DNA from: Blastomonas ursincola
GTDB taxonomy: Bacteria > Pseudomonadota > Alphaproteobacteria > Sphingomonadales > Sphingomonadaceae
Direction of reading: 5' to 3'
DNA: 64,000 nucleotides
NCBI RefSeq assembly: GCF_013607875.1
Contig: NZ_VDES01000001.1
Coordinates: forward strand, 372,001 to 436,000
How positions within the stretch are numbered: position 1 is the first letter of the stretch; each line of letters starts with the position of its first letter. This document shows positions 44,020 through 52,984 of this stretch, piece after piece. Made by a program: the position numbers and the translations under genes. Under the pieces are notes generated by a model. That model searched no databases, was not told where the DNA came from, and saw nothing but the letters and a program-made list of their open reading frames with translations.

Positions 44020-44916
44020 TCAGGCCGCCCGGATCTCACCTTCGTGCGGTGATACGGTATCATCCGCCAGGGCTGGATCGCCCGGAAACGGTCTCAGCTC
44101 GTCGGTCAGATGGCGTGCAAAGCGCCGTCCCATCGGGGCTTCGGCTCCGCTGGCGAGCAATGCCAGCAAGGCTCCGCTCGGCTTGCGCCGATAGCCCTTG
44201 ATGGCCGATCGCCGACACAGTGCCGACCGATGGATGCGGACGAAATCCTCGGCAATCAGCTGCGATTCGATTGCCGCCAAAGTGGAGCGAACGAGCCCAC
44301 TATGTCCGCCCTGCGCATGGATGCGGACATAATTGCCTTCCGCCTCGATCCATTCGACCTCGGATTGCGCGATGTGAATCGCCTGCCGCCCGGTCTTGAC
44401 CCAGAAGCCGTGGTCGGGCGCATCCGTTCGCCTTGCGCCTGCCCCGTGATCCATCGCGGCCCGCTGCTCAGCCTCGGCCAGCGCCATACCGTAGCGCAGC
44501 GCCAGCCAGGCGGCGAGGCCGGTGCCGAAATACCCGCTCCAAAGCAATATCCAGCGCAGATTCCACGCGGCCATATTGGCCGTGTCGTGTAGCACCCAGA
44601 TATCCATGGCCATGGCCAGGACGAACAGGACCACCAGCCCCGGCAGGCCGACCAGCGCCATGCGTCGCAGCATCTTCAGACCCGGCCGCGCTCCGGCCCG
44701 CCCGTGAATCGACAGCCAGAAGACAAGTGCGCCAGCGACAATCAGCACGATTCGCTTGGGATTGTAGAGATCGAACACCTCGTCGGGATTGAGCGAGGCC
44801 CGAAAGGCGGAAACGCAGAAGGTCGAAACACAAAAGATGAGTGCTGCTAATGCCGCACTGCGCGGCGGCCACCATGGCCCGGGGCTGTCCGATCGATGAG
44901 GCGGCATCAACTTCAT
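44020..44916 (-). CDS. Membrane-bound LytTR-family regulator
   Basis: A 298-aa protein. The N-terminal half has four hydrophobic segments (e.g. LAALIFCVSTFCVSAF, IVLIVAGALVFWLSI, GLPGLVVLFVLAMAMDIWVL). The C-terminal half is a LytTR DNA-binding domain (about 170-275): VKTGRQAIHIAQSEVEWIEAEGNYVRIHA (in parts), FVRIHRSALCRRSAIKGY. LytTR domains bind DNA through beta-strands. Lacking a receiver domain, this type probably senses the membrane directly. It is divergent from nadC; the target genes are unknown. Confidence 0.88.
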   Translation of the reverse strand: MKLMPPHRSDSPGPWWPPRSAALAALIFCVSTFCVSAFRASLNPDEVFDLYNPKRIVLIVAGALVFWLSIHGRAGARPGLKMLRRMALVGLPGLVVLFVLAMAMDIWVLHDTANMAAWNLRWILLWSGYFGTGLAAWLALRYGMALAEAEQRAAMDHGAGARRTDAPDHGFWVKTGRQAIHIAQSEVEWIEAEGNYVRIHAQGGHSGLVRSTLAAIESQLIAEDFVRIHRSALCRRSAIKGYRRKPSGALLALLASGAEAPMGRRFARHLTDELRPFPGDPALADDTVSPHEGEIRAA

Positions 44917-45018
44917 TCTGGCAGCAGTCCCAGGCTTGTCCTAATGCGGGTCCGAGCAAGGATGGACGGTGCTCCGTCCCATCCGCAGCGCGCGGTATCA
45001 GCCAGGGGATTTAGCGGG

Positions 45019-45867
45019 ATGGTCTTTTCGATCAACGACTTCGATATGGGACGGTTCGTTTCTGCAACCTTGGCCGAAGACCTTGGCCCCGCTTCCCGTG
45101 ACGTGACGTCGGAAAGCGTGATCCCTGCCGAGGCGCGGTTCGACGGCGTGATGGACGCACGGCACCCGATAGTGGTTGCAGGCCTGCCGATCGCCGAGGC
45201 GTTTTTCCGCGCGCTCGACCCCGATTGCTCGGTCGAGCGGCTGGTCGGTGAAGGCGATGCGGTGCCAGCGGGCACTGACCTCCTCAGCGTTTCGGGCAAG
45301 GCACGCGCACTGCTCACCGCCGAACGTTCGGCGCTTAACACCGTCCAGCATCTGAGCGGCATCGCGACGCTGACGCGGGCCTATGTCGATGCGATCGCGG
45401 GGACCGGCGCAGTGCTGCTCGATACCCGCAAGACCATTCCGGGTCTGCGCCTGCTCGAGAAATACGCGACCCGGATGGGAGGCGCGAAGAACCACCGCAT
45501 GGGCCTGTGGGACGCGGCGATGATCAAGGACAATCATGTCGCGGTTGCTGGCGATATCGGCGAAGCCGTGCGCCGTGCGGTGGCTGCGGGCATCGGCCAG
45601 ATCATCGTTGAAGTCGACCATGTCGAGCAGATCGAACCCGCGCTGGCTGCCGGTGCCACGCATCTGCTGCTCGATAACATGTCCCCCGCCACATTGCGCG
45701 GCGCGGTGACCCTGGTCGGCGGGCGCGTGCCGTGCGAGGCCTCGGGCGGGGTGACGCTGGAGACGATCCGTGCCATCGCCGAAACCGGCGTCGATTATAT
45801 CTCGGTCGGCCGCATCACCCAGTCCGCGCCCGCCGCCGATATCGGGCTCGATTTCAAGGCGGCCTGA
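45019..45867 (+). CDS. nadC: Nicotinate-nucleotide pyrophosphorylase (carboxylating)
   Basis: A 282-aa enzyme that converts quinolinate and PRPP to nicotinate mononucleotide in NAD synthesis. It has LAEDLGPASRDVTSESVIPA at the start, LLDTRKTIPGLRLLEKYA (substrate loop) and GGAKNHRMGLWDAAMIKDNH in the barrel, and ends near VDYISVGRITQSAPAADIGL. The ATG at 45019 gives the family length. Its stop overlaps the RNase T2 start (TGATG). Confidence 0.97.
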   Translation: MVFSINDFDMGRFVSATLAEDLGPASRDVTSESVIPAEARFDGVMDARHPIVVAGLPIAEAFFRALDPDCSVERLVGEGDAVPAGTDLLSVSGKARALLTAERSALNTVQHLSGIATLTRAYVDAIAGTGAVLLDTRKTIPGLRLLEKYATRMGGAKNHRMGLWDAAMIKDNHVAVAGDIGEAVRRAVAAGIGQIIVEVDHVEQIEPALAAGATHLLLDNMSPATLRGAVTLVGGRVPCEASGGVTLETIRAIAETGVDYISVGRITQSAPAADIGLDFKAA

Positions 45868-46583
45868 TGCGCGGCGCGGCGGCCCTGATCGCGACCATGC
45901 TGGCCCTTGCACCGGCATCGGTGCTTGCCCAGGCCTATCAGTGCCGCATGCCGGAAAAGCTCTCGCCGCTGCCGCAGGACAAGCGGGGGCGCGATGCGGT
46001 GAAGCGCGTGGTCCCGGTCGCAGGCTATACCCTGGCGCTGAGCTGGTCGCCCGAATTCTGCCGAGGACGGCAGGACGACCGGGCGCAGACGCTGCAATGC
46101 AGCCGCCGCTTCGGCGAATTCGGCTTCGTTCTGCACGGGCTTTGGCCAGAAGGCAAAACCGCCGCCTATCCGCAATATTGCGCCACGCCTCCGTCACCGG
46201 TGCCGCTGTCGGTGGTCCGGCAGAACCTATGCATCATGCCGTCGCAGCGGCTGATCCAGCACCAGTGGGACAAGCACGGCAGCTGCATGGCGCGCGATCC
46301 CGCACGCTATTTCCAGACCGCGCGAAAGCTGTATCAGGCAATCAATTTGCCCGATATGGAGCGGCTGTCGCGCCGGCCGCTGACCCAGGGGATGCTGAAG
46401 CGCGAGATCGCGAGGCTCAACCCGGGCATGCCGGCAACCGCCATCGCGTTCAAGGCGAACGGCCGCGGCTGGCTGCAGGAAGTGCGGCTGTGCCTGGGGA
46501 TGGATTATCGCCCGCGCGCCTGCCCGGCGCATGTCCGCCAGCCGCGTGGCGATACGCCCTTGAAGATCTGGCGCGGGCTCTAG
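45867..46583 (+). CDS. Exported ribonuclease T2
   Basis: A 238-aa secreted endoribonuclease that cleaves RNA at low specificity through 2',3'-cyclic intermediates. A signal peptide (ALIATMLALAPASVLAQA) is followed by the two catalytic motifs: GFVLHGLWPEG (CAS I, with His) and QHQWDKHGSC (CAS II, with His and Lys). It should act in the periplasm or outside the cell. It is translationally coupled to nadC and converges with, and overlaps by four bases, the MFS gene. Confidence 0.92.
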   Translation: MRGAAALIATMLALAPASVLAQAYQCRMPEKLSPLPQDKRGRDAVKRVVPVAGYTLALSWSPEFCRGRQDDRAQTLQCSRRFGEFGFVLHGLWPEGKTAAYPQYCATPPSPVPLSVVRQNLCIMPSQRLIQHQWDKHGSCMARDPARYFQTARKLYQAINLPDMERLSRRPLTQGMLKREIARLNPGMPATAIAFKANGRGWLQEVRLCLGMDYRPRACPAHVRQPRGDTPLKIWRGL

Positions 46584-47929
46584 TTCGGCCGCACCAGCAC
46601 CTCGTCCGCCTGCAGCGCCGTGCGCCCCCAGACCAGTACGAACACGCACAGCCCGATGATGATCGCGAACGATTCGAGCGGCGCGATATTGTACAGCCAC
46701 ACGCCGATCGCAGGCGCGATGATATAGGCTGCGCCGTTGACCGAGGCGACGATGCCCGCCACCTGCCCCTGCTCCGCCCTTGTCACCGCCAGCGAGGAAC
46801 CGGCGGTAAAGCCCGGGCGAAAAAGGCCAAATCCCAGCGAGGCAATGGCAAAGCCCAGGGTGATGGCATTGAGGCTTTCCGAAAAGGCGACCATCGTGCA
46901 CCCGCTGGCAGCCAGCGCCATGCCCCAGAGCGTCGAGGTGCGCGGACCCATCTTGAGATACGGGATCAGCCCCCATTGCGCGAGCAGCGTCGCGAACGCG
47001 CCCGCCATCAGCACCAGACCGGTCGGGCCAGCCGCCAGCTCGGGCGTCGCGCGCAGATCGAGCCGGTCGAGCAGCATGAAGCCGACCAGACCCAGGATCA
47101 TCGCATTGGCATGGCCACCGACCAGCCCCGCGATCAGCCAGGGCCGCAGCCGCGCATCGCGCCACGACAGGCGTTCGACCACGGGAGCGACCGGCTCGGG
47201 CTCGGCATCATGCTCGTCGGCGTCATAGACCTCGCCTGCGGACCCCGAGCTCATCGGCTCGGACACCAGCCGCCCGCGCGCGGCATAGCTCGGCGTATCG
47301 TCGGGCAGCCGCAGCTTGAGCGTCACCAGCACCAGCAGGCCAAACGCGGCGAAGACGAAGAACGGGCTGGGCAGGCCGAGATAAGGCAGGATGATCAGCG
47401 GCGCGAGTGCGGGGCCAATCACCGTGCCGAGCCCAAACGAGGAGGAGATCATCGACAGCGCCTGGGTGCGCTCCGCCCGGCTGGTGCGTGCGGCGACATA
47501 GGCCTGGACAGCCGGGGGACCGGCCGAGCCCAGCCCACCATAAAGGCTGCGGAACAGCGCGAAGATGAGCATGGTCGCAAGCGCCGAGAGATAGCCGTGC
47601 AACCCGGCGATCAGCGTCAGCCCGCACAGCGCGAACGAGGATATGAAGCCGAGCAGCCCCAGGTTCATCAACGCCTTGCGCCCACGCCGGTCGGACATGC
47701 GCGCCCAGCGCGGCGCGCACACCATCCACAGCAAGGCCGACCAGCTATAGGCCAGGCTCACCCAGAAATCGGCGACGCCCAGCCGCGTGCCGATCGCGGG
47801 CATGACCGATTGCATCGCGGTATTGCCCGCCGCGGTCACCAGCATGACGGTGAACAGCAGCGCCATGCGGTCGGCAGGCAGCTTCTGCGTGGCTTCGAGC
47901 GCCGGTTCGGGGGGCTGGTGCACGTTCAT
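46580..47929 (-). CDS. MFS transporter
   Basis: A 449-aa inner-membrane transporter of the major facilitator superfamily, predicted with 12 helices. The cytoplasmic loop motif WARMSDRRGRKALMNLG (GxxxDRxGRR-type) is after helix 2. The large middle loop (about residues 205-260) is acidic. MFS drug exporters are often of this size, but the substrate is unknown. Its start overlaps the stop of the ABM gene (ATGA), so the two are co-transcribed. Confidence 0.9.
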   Translation of the reverse strand: MNVHQPPEPALEATQKLPADRMALLFTVMLVTAAGNTAMQSVMPAIGTRLGVADFWVSLAYSWSALLWMVCAPRWARMSDRRGRKALMNLGLLGFISSFALCGLTLIAGLHGYLSALATMLIFALFRSLYGGLGSAGPPAVQAYVAARTSRAERTQALSMISSSFGLGTVIGPALAPLIILPYLGLPSPFFVFAAFGLLVLVTLKLRLPDDTPSYAARGRLVSEPMSSGSAGEVYDADEHDAEPEPVAPVVERLSWRDARLRPWLIAGLVGGHANAMILGLVGFMLLDRLDLRATPELAAGPTGLVLMAGAFATLLAQWGLIPYLKMGPRTSTLWGMALAASGCTMVAFSESLNAITLGFAIASLGFGLFRPGFTAGSSLAVTRAEQGQVAGIVASVNGAAYIIAPAIGVWLYNIAPLESFAIIIGLCVFVLVWGRTALQADEVLVRPN

Positions 47930-48261
47930 GGCCAGGCATAGCCCCGCTCGATCCTCGCCACATGCAGCGTGTAATGATCGTACCAGCGATCCCGCCCCGC
48001 CTCGCGCGCGGCGCGATGCTCGGGATTGTCGCGCCAGGCCTTCGCGCTCGCATCGTCCGCCCAGTAGCTCACGGTGATGCCGAATCCGCCTTGCACGCCG
48101 CCATGGTCCATGCCCAGATAGCCCGGCTGGCGCGCGGCGAGCGCATCCATCGCATCGGCCATGACGCCATAGCCCTCGGCATCGCGGCCGCTATGCTGCG
48201 CAGCAAAGATCACGGCGATCGCGCCGTTGGCATGAATCCGGGAATCCGCTTTTCCGCTCAT
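47926..48261 (-). CDS. Antibiotic-biosynthesis-monooxygenase (ABM) domain protein
   Basis: A 111-aa ferredoxin-like protein: AIAVIFAAQHSGRDAEGYGV, then QPGYLGMDHGG and GITVSYWADDASAKAWRDNPEH, the SYW/W-H pattern typical of ABM/DUF4188-like domains that hold small aromatic or haem substrates. No signal peptide. It is coupled to the MFS transporter, hinting at a substrate-modification/export pair. Function uncertain. Confidence 0.82.
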   Translation of the reverse strand: MSGKADSRIHANGAIAVIFAAQHSGRDAEGYGVMADAMDALAARQPGYLGMDHGGVQGGFGITVSYWADDASAKAWRDNPEHRAAREAGRDRWYDHYTLHVARIERGYAWP

Positions 48262-48389
48262 GCGCGCTGGTCTAGGCGCTCGGGGCCCGCTTGCAAAGTA
48301 CTGCTATGCAACACTGACACACATGATTGCTTAACCCTCTGGAATCTGCAATTGTAACTGCTCGTTGACAGCCATTCGAGGGGTTTTTC

Positions 48390-49049
48390 ATGCATTCTAC
48401 GGACCTGGCCGAGCTGCCCTTGCGGCAGCGGCTAAAAGCGCGCGCGGAGCGGGTTTTCGGGGCCTGGGGCGTGTTTGCCAGGGAATTCTTCAAGCACCCG
48501 CGCATGGTCGGATCGATCGTGCCCTCGTCCGACCGCACCATCCGCAAGATGCTGGGCCCGGTGGACTGGCAGAACGTGCAGCTGTTCGTGGAATACGGCC
48601 CCGGTGTCGGCACCTTCTGCCGCGCGGTGCTCGATCGCCTGCCCCGCAACGCGACCTATATCGCGATCGATACCAACCCCGATTTCATCCGCTATCTGCG
48701 CAAGACCATTCCCGACAGCCGCTTCGTCGCGGTCCACGGATCGGCGGCGGATGTCGAGGCCATCATCGCCGCGCACGGGTTCGACCATGCCGATTACGTG
48801 CTTTCGGGCCTGCCGCTTTCGACCCTGCCCGACGGCGTTGCCGATGCGATCGCGCAAGGGACGTATCGCGCGCTGCGCCCCGGCGGCGCGTTCCTGGTCT
48901 ATCAGTTCACCCGCTTCACCAACCAGCTGATCCGCCCCTATTTCGACCGGGTAGATCGCGGCTTCGAGGGCTGGAACGTGCCCCCCTGCTACCTGTTCTG
49001 GGGCTGGAAAGCGGGCGGCGAAGGCGCTCAGGCACCCACCTATCATTGA
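48390..49049 (+). CDS. SAM-dependent methyltransferase, phospholipid N-methyltransferase-like
   Basis: A 219-aa methyltransferase. An amphipathic N-terminal region with the conserved FAREFFKHPRMVGSIVPSSD precedes the SAM motif LFVEYGPGVGTFCRAVLD (about residues 66-83), and YVLSGLPLSTLPDGVADA follows (motif IV-like). The HPRMVGSIVPSS segment is typical of PmtA-related methyltransferases, which methylate phosphatidylethanolamine. That target is inferred. It is a single gene upstream of rpoZ. Confidence 0.85.
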   Translation: MHSTDLAELPLRQRLKARAERVFGAWGVFAREFFKHPRMVGSIVPSSDRTIRKMLGPVDWQNVQLFVEYGPGVGTFCRAVLDRLPRNATYIAIDTNPDFIRYLRKTIPDSRFVAVHGSAADVEAIIAAHGFDHADYVLSGLPLSTLPDGVADAIAQGTYRALRPGGAFLVYQFTRFTNQLIRPYFDRVDRGFEGWNVPPCYLFWGWKAGGEGAQAPTYH

Positions 49050-49115
49050 CTCTGCGGCCCTTAGCCGCTAGGGGCCGCCTTTCCCTCATATTCGCATAGA
49101 GTCTGGAGCCCGTTC

Positions 49116-49460
49116 ATGGCGCGCGTTACCGTTGAAGATTGCATCGACAAGGTCACCAACCGGTTCGACCTGGTTCTGCTCGCCGCGCAGCGCGCGCGCG
49201 AGATCAGCGGCGGTGCCGAACTGACCATCGACCGCGACCGCGACAAGAACCCCGTCGTCGCGCTGCGCGAGATCGCCGACGAGACGATCCTGCCGGAAGA
49301 TCTCAAGGAAAGCCTGACCCAGTCGATGCAGAAGGTCCAGGTCGACGACGACGACGATGCCGACGAAATCGGCTCGCTGAGCCTGTCGGCCGAAGCGCTG
49401 CGCCTGACGGCCTCGGCCCCGGCGCGCACCAGCAGCATGGGCGGCGATTTCGACGCCTGA
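49116..49460 (+). CDS. rpoZ: DNA-directed RNA polymerase omega subunit
   Basis: A 114-aa subunit that helps assemble RNA polymerase by chaperoning beta-prime. It starts [27 protein letters not shown], the standard motif, followed by [14 protein letters not shown]. The acidic tail ([11 protein letters not shown]) and the C-terminal extension are typical of Alphaproteobacteria. A strong terminator follows at 49482. In many relatives rpoZ is followed by relA/spoT; here an AT-rich islet and ettA follow instead. Confidence 0.97.
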   Translation: MARVTVEDCIDKVTNRFDLVLLAAQRAREISGGAELTIDRDRDKNPVVALREIADETILPEDLKESLTQSMQKVQVDDDDDADEIGSLSLSAEALRLTASAPARTSSMGGDFDA

Positions 49461-49481
49461 TCTGCTCTGGCCAAGAGTTCT

Positions 49482-49520
49482 AAAAAGCCGCGCGAGCCGA
49501 ATGGTTCGCGCGGCTTTTTG
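49482..49520. terminator. Rho-independent terminator after rpoZ
   Basis: An A-run, then GCCGCGCGA...TCGCGCGGC, a long GC-rich stem with a GAAT-containing loop, then TTTTTG. The symmetric A- and T-runs let it work in both directions, and it would also stop the minus-strand islet genes. Confidence 0.92.
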
Positions 49521-49677
49521 TTGGTGCATGGCGCGCTCCATCGTTGCGAAATCAAGGCCTTGCACGATCAAAACTGTGCAAACCTTCGAATTTACGAATT
49601 CGGGCCCTAACGGGTGAGTCTTCAATCAATTCGCAACGTTAATCGGCAGAAAGTATGGAGGGATGCGGGCCAAATCC

Positions 49678-50139
49678 CTAGCTGACCCTCTTACTGATTT
49701 CGGAAATCGCTTGGTGCGCAACGTCGTTTTGCATGAGAGTTCTGAGCTTTTCTTTCAAAAGCATGATGTTAGGATAGCTTCGCATCGATCCTTTAGGCAC
49801 CGCAAAGCGCTCGATGGCTATCCTTTCAAGAGTTCTACGGGTAACATCTTCGTCATTGATCATAGCTTCAATTTCCGGCTCCGGAAGCGTTGCGATGTCC
49901 TTATCATCCGGGGCGTCCCGGCTTGCGATCACCTTGCTACCAAAGACGGCAGAAATAGCTCCTTTAGCCGCCTGCGATTCCAAAATCGCCAAAGCACCGT
50001 CTAGGCTGTCAATGATCTCCCTTCGCGCGCCTACCACGCTCAAAGATTTTCGATAGGCCTTAATAACATCCACAGCCGTCTTAAGGCTGCCGCCAGACCG
50101 CTTCAGATCGCGTCGATTCGTTGCTTGAGTTCGTTGCAT
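49678..50139 (-). CDS. Hypothetical protein partnered with a ParA-like ATPase (153 aa)
   Basis: A 153-aa protein without a signal or membrane segment. It begins MQRTQATNRRDLKRSGGSLK and is mostly helical, with acidic middle segments (DAPDDKDIATLPEPEIEAMI) and a basic end. Its first 37 bases overlap the 3' end of the ParA-like gene, so the two are coupled, and it occupies the position of a ParB-like or cargo-adaptor partner. It has no recognisable ParB motifs. The gene is AT-rich compared with its neighbours, which points to recent acquisition. Confidence 0.65.
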   Translation of the reverse strand: MQRTQATNRRDLKRSGGSLKTAVDVIKAYRKSLSVVGARREIIDSLDGALAILESQAAKGAISAVFGSKVIASRDAPDDKDIATLPEPEIEAMINDEDVTRRTLERIAIERFAVPKGSMRSYPNIMLLKEKLRTLMQNDVAHQAISEISKRVS

Positions 50140-51050
50140 ATGCCCGTCATCATCCGTTTCACCCCAGACTTAGCATTTTGCCCAGCATAGTTCCAGATCG
50201 GCCAGCCAGCGTTCATCGCCTCAGGCACACCTATATAGTGCTTTCCTATCGTTTCCAGCACGGAGCCCTGCCAGCGACGGCGCAAAGTCGCGAGTTGCTC
50301 CGTATGGATATTAGTCATTCCCGACTCTGCTCTTCCAGCCGATTTCACTAGCGAGGGCACAATAGCAGCCATTCCAGTAGTGGCTTCATAATTAGACGGC
50401 ACATGATTGTCAGGGATTCGGGCATCGTTACGCAAATACGCCAGCCGTTCATCAATTTTTCTTGTGACCAGCCCTGCAAAGTGCGTCACCCCGCGGCTTG
50501 ACAACTCGTCTGGAATTACCGGAACCAAATAGCAATGGCTGCACGACAGCGCATTCTGGCTAACGATCTTTGTCGCCGGCGGACAGTCAAAAATCACGTA
50601 ATCATACATAGCCTGAGCATTAATATTATCCAACCAACTGGCAAGTAAAGTTCTCTTCTCCCAATCGGATTGACTTGCCTGCCCAAAACTAGTTGACGCT
50701 AAATCTATTTCAGTATCATCTAGCTCAAATTGTGCGGCAACGAAATCAAGATTTGGGAAAAGATTATATCGCGAATCCCTAGAATGCAACGCGTTACGAA
50801 TAATGATTTCCGATCCAGGCATGGGAATACGCCTGTTCGTGAACGATTCAAAAACTCGATTTACGGTGTTCCCACCATCCACCTGAGCTTGCCAAAGCTG
50901 CGCACCTAGTGTGACTATCGATAGACTTGACTGATGATCGACATCAATGAGAAGGACGCGCGCATCCCTAGATAAAAAACAGGCCAAATGAAATGACAGG
51001 GTTGTCTTGCTCACGCCACCTTTGAAATTGATCACTGTAGCCTTTTTCAA
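50103..51050 (-). CDS. ParA/MinD-like ATPase of an AT-rich islet
   Basis: A 315-aa AAA ATPase of the ParA/CobQ type. The deviant Walker A is INFKGGVSKTTLSFHLA (residues 10-17, KGGVSKTT, with Ser in place of the usual Gly), and Walker A' / B elements are VLLIDVDHQSSLS and YDYVIFDCPPATKIVSQNAL. The C-terminal half has no known match. ParA proteins position plasmids, phage genomes or protein cargo; the cargo here is unknown. Base composition is far lower in GC than the flanking genes. It starts at 51050. Confidence 0.8.
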   Translation of the reverse strand: MKKATVINFKGGVSKTTLSFHLACFLSRDARVLLIDVDHQSSLSIVTLGAQLWQAQVDGGNTVNRVFESFTNRRIPMPGSEIIIRNALHSRDSRYNLFPNLDFVAAQFELDDTEIDLASTSFGQASQSDWEKRTLLASWLDNINAQAMYDYVIFDCPPATKIVSQNALSCSHCYLVPVIPDELSSRGVTHFAGLVTRKIDERLAYLRNDARIPDNHVPSNYEATTGMAAIVPSLVKSAGRAESGMTNIHTEQLATLRRRWQGSVLETIGKHYIGVPEAMNAGWPIWNYAGQNAKSGVKRMMTGICNELKQRIDAI

Positions 51051-51190
51051 CTCGACCTCCCCTGCAAACTGCCGCCTACCAAGGTGCCGAACAGATTCCT
51101 AAATGTCAATTACAGCCGGATCCCACAGCCAAACAAGGCTTACGCTAAAAGTAATGAATTTCTTGAAAAAACGAGAAATCCTGAAAAATC

Positions 51191-52870
51191 CTAACGCGTC
51201 AGCTTCTTGTAGCTCATCCGCGTTGGGCGATCCGCCTCGTCGCCAAGACGGCGGCGCTTGTCTTCCTCGTAGCTTTCGAAATTGCCCTCGAACCATTCGA
51301 CATGGCTGTTGCCTTCGAACGCCAGGATGTGCGTGCACAGGCGGTCGAGGAAGAAGCGGTCGTGGCTGATGACCACGGCGCAACCGGCGAAGCTTTCCAG
51401 CGCCTCTTCGAGCGCGCGCAGCGTTTCGACGTCGAGATCGTTGGTCGGTTCGTCGAGCAGCAGAACGTTGCCGCCCTCTTTCAGCATCTTGGCCATGTGG
51501 ACGCGGTTGCGTTCACCGCCCGAAAGCTGGCCGACCTTCTTCTGCTGGTCCTGGCCCTTGAAATTGAACGCGCCGACATAGGCGCGGGTGGGCACGTCGT
51601 GCTTGCCAAGCTTGAAGAAATCGAGCCCGTCCGAGACCTCTTCCCAGACGTTCTTGTTGGGGTCGAGATCGTCGCGGCTCTGGTCGACATAGCCGAGCTT
51701 GACTGTATCGCCGATCGCGATGGTGCCGCTATCGGGCTGTTCCTTGCCGGTGATGAGCTTGAACAGCGTCGACTTGCCCGCACCGTTCGGCCCGATAACG
51801 CCGACGATGCCGCCCGGCGGCAGCGTGAACGACAGGTCCTCGAACAACAGCTTGTCGCCATAGGCCTTGGTCAGGCCGTGCGCCTCGATCACCTTGCCGC
51901 CCAGGCGCTCGGGGGTCTGAATGACGATCTGAGCCTTGCCGGGGGCGCGGTTTTCCTGCGCCTCGACCAGCTCGTCGAACGCCTTGATACGCGCCTTGGA
52001 CTTGGTCTGGCGCGCCTTGGGGCTCTGCCGGATCCACGCCAGCTCGTCCTGGATCGCCTTCTGGCGGCCCTCGTCCTCGCGCGCTTCCTGCTCGAGGCGC
52101 TTGGCCTTCTTGTCGAGATAGGTCGAGTAATTGCCCTCGTAGACAAAATACTTGCCGCGATCGAGCTCGAGGATCCAGTTCACCACATTGTCGAGGAAAT
52201 AGCGGTCGTGGGTGACGAGGATGACGTTGCCCGGATAGTCGACCAGATGCTTTTCCAGCCAGGCGACGCTTTCGGCGTCCAAGTGGTTGGTCGGTTCGTC
52301 GAGCAGCAGGATGCTGGGCTTTTCGAGCAGCAGGCGGCAGAGCGCGACGCGGCGGCGCTCACCGCCCGACAGGTTGGTGACATCGGCATCGCCCGGCGGG
52401 CAGCGCAAGGCCTCCATCGCGATTTCCAGCTGGTTGTCTAGCGTCCAGCCATCGACCGCGTCGATCTTTTCCTGCAGCGTGCCCATTTCCTCCATCAGCG
52501 CGTCGAAATCGGCGTCCTCGGGCGGATCGGCCATCAGCGCGCTGATCTCGTCGAAGCGCTCGACCAGATCGGCGACGGGGCGCACGCCGTCCATCACGTT
52601 CTGCTTGACGGTCTTGTTGGGGTCGAGCTCGGGCTCCTGCGCCAGATAGCCGACGGTGATGCCCTCGCCCGGCCAGGCTTCGCCGGTGAAATCCTTATCG
52701 ATCCCGGCCATCACCTTCATCAGCGTCGACTTGCCCGATCCGTTGGGGCCGACAATGCCGATCTTGGCATCGGGATAGAATTGCAGGTGGATGCCGTTGA
52801 GCACCGGCTTGTTCGCGCCGGGAAAGGTCTTGGTCAGACCCTTCATCACGAAGGAATATTGAGCAGCCAT
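51191..52870 (-). CDS. ettA: Energy-dependent translational throttle A (ABC-F ATPase)
   Basis: A 559-aa soluble ABC-F protein (family length about 555) that binds the ribosomal E site and gates translation by ATP/ADP ratio. Two ABC domains are present: Walker A GPNGSGKSTLMKVMAG and GPNGAGKSTLFKLITG; signature motifs LSGGERRRVALCRLLLEK and LSGGERNRVHMAKMLKEG; Walker B SILLLDEPTNHLDAES and NVLLLDEPTNDLDVET. The P-site linker is between them. The start MAAQYSFVMKGLTK at 52870 is preferred over an upstream extension. Confidence 0.96.
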   Translation of the reverse strand: MAAQYSFVMKGLTKTFPGANKPVLNGIHLQFYPDAKIGIVGPNGSGKSTLMKVMAGIDKDFTGEAWPGEGITVGYLAQEPELDPNKTVKQNVMDGVRPVADLVERFDEISALMADPPEDADFDALMEEMGTLQEKIDAVDGWTLDNQLEIAMEALRCPPGDADVTNLSGGERRRVALCRLLLEKPSILLLDEPTNHLDAESVAWLEKHLVDYPGNVILVTHDRYFLDNVVNWILELDRGKYFVYEGNYSTYLDKKAKRLEQEAREDEGRQKAIQDELAWIRQSPKARQTKSKARIKAFDELVEAQENRAPGKAQIVIQTPERLGGKVIEAHGLTKAYGDKLLFEDLSFTLPPGGIVGVIGPNGAGKSTLFKLITGKEQPDSGTIAIGDTVKLGYVDQSRDDLDPNKNVWEEVSDGLDFFKLGKHDVPTRAYVGAFNFKGQDQQKKVGQLSGGERNRVHMAKMLKEGGNVLLLDEPTNDLDVETLRALEEALESFAGCAVVISHDRFFLDRLCTHILAFEGNSHVEWFEGNFESYEEDKRRRLGDEADRPTRMSYKKLTR

Positions 52871-52984
52871 GCGGAAGAACGCCCTTATGCGGATAGGTGG
52901 ATTTGCCCCGCGCCTTAGCGGTGACCGGGCTTTGCGGCAAGTCGGCATTGGCAAAGCCGGAACGTGTGGTTAAGCCATCCGGCC

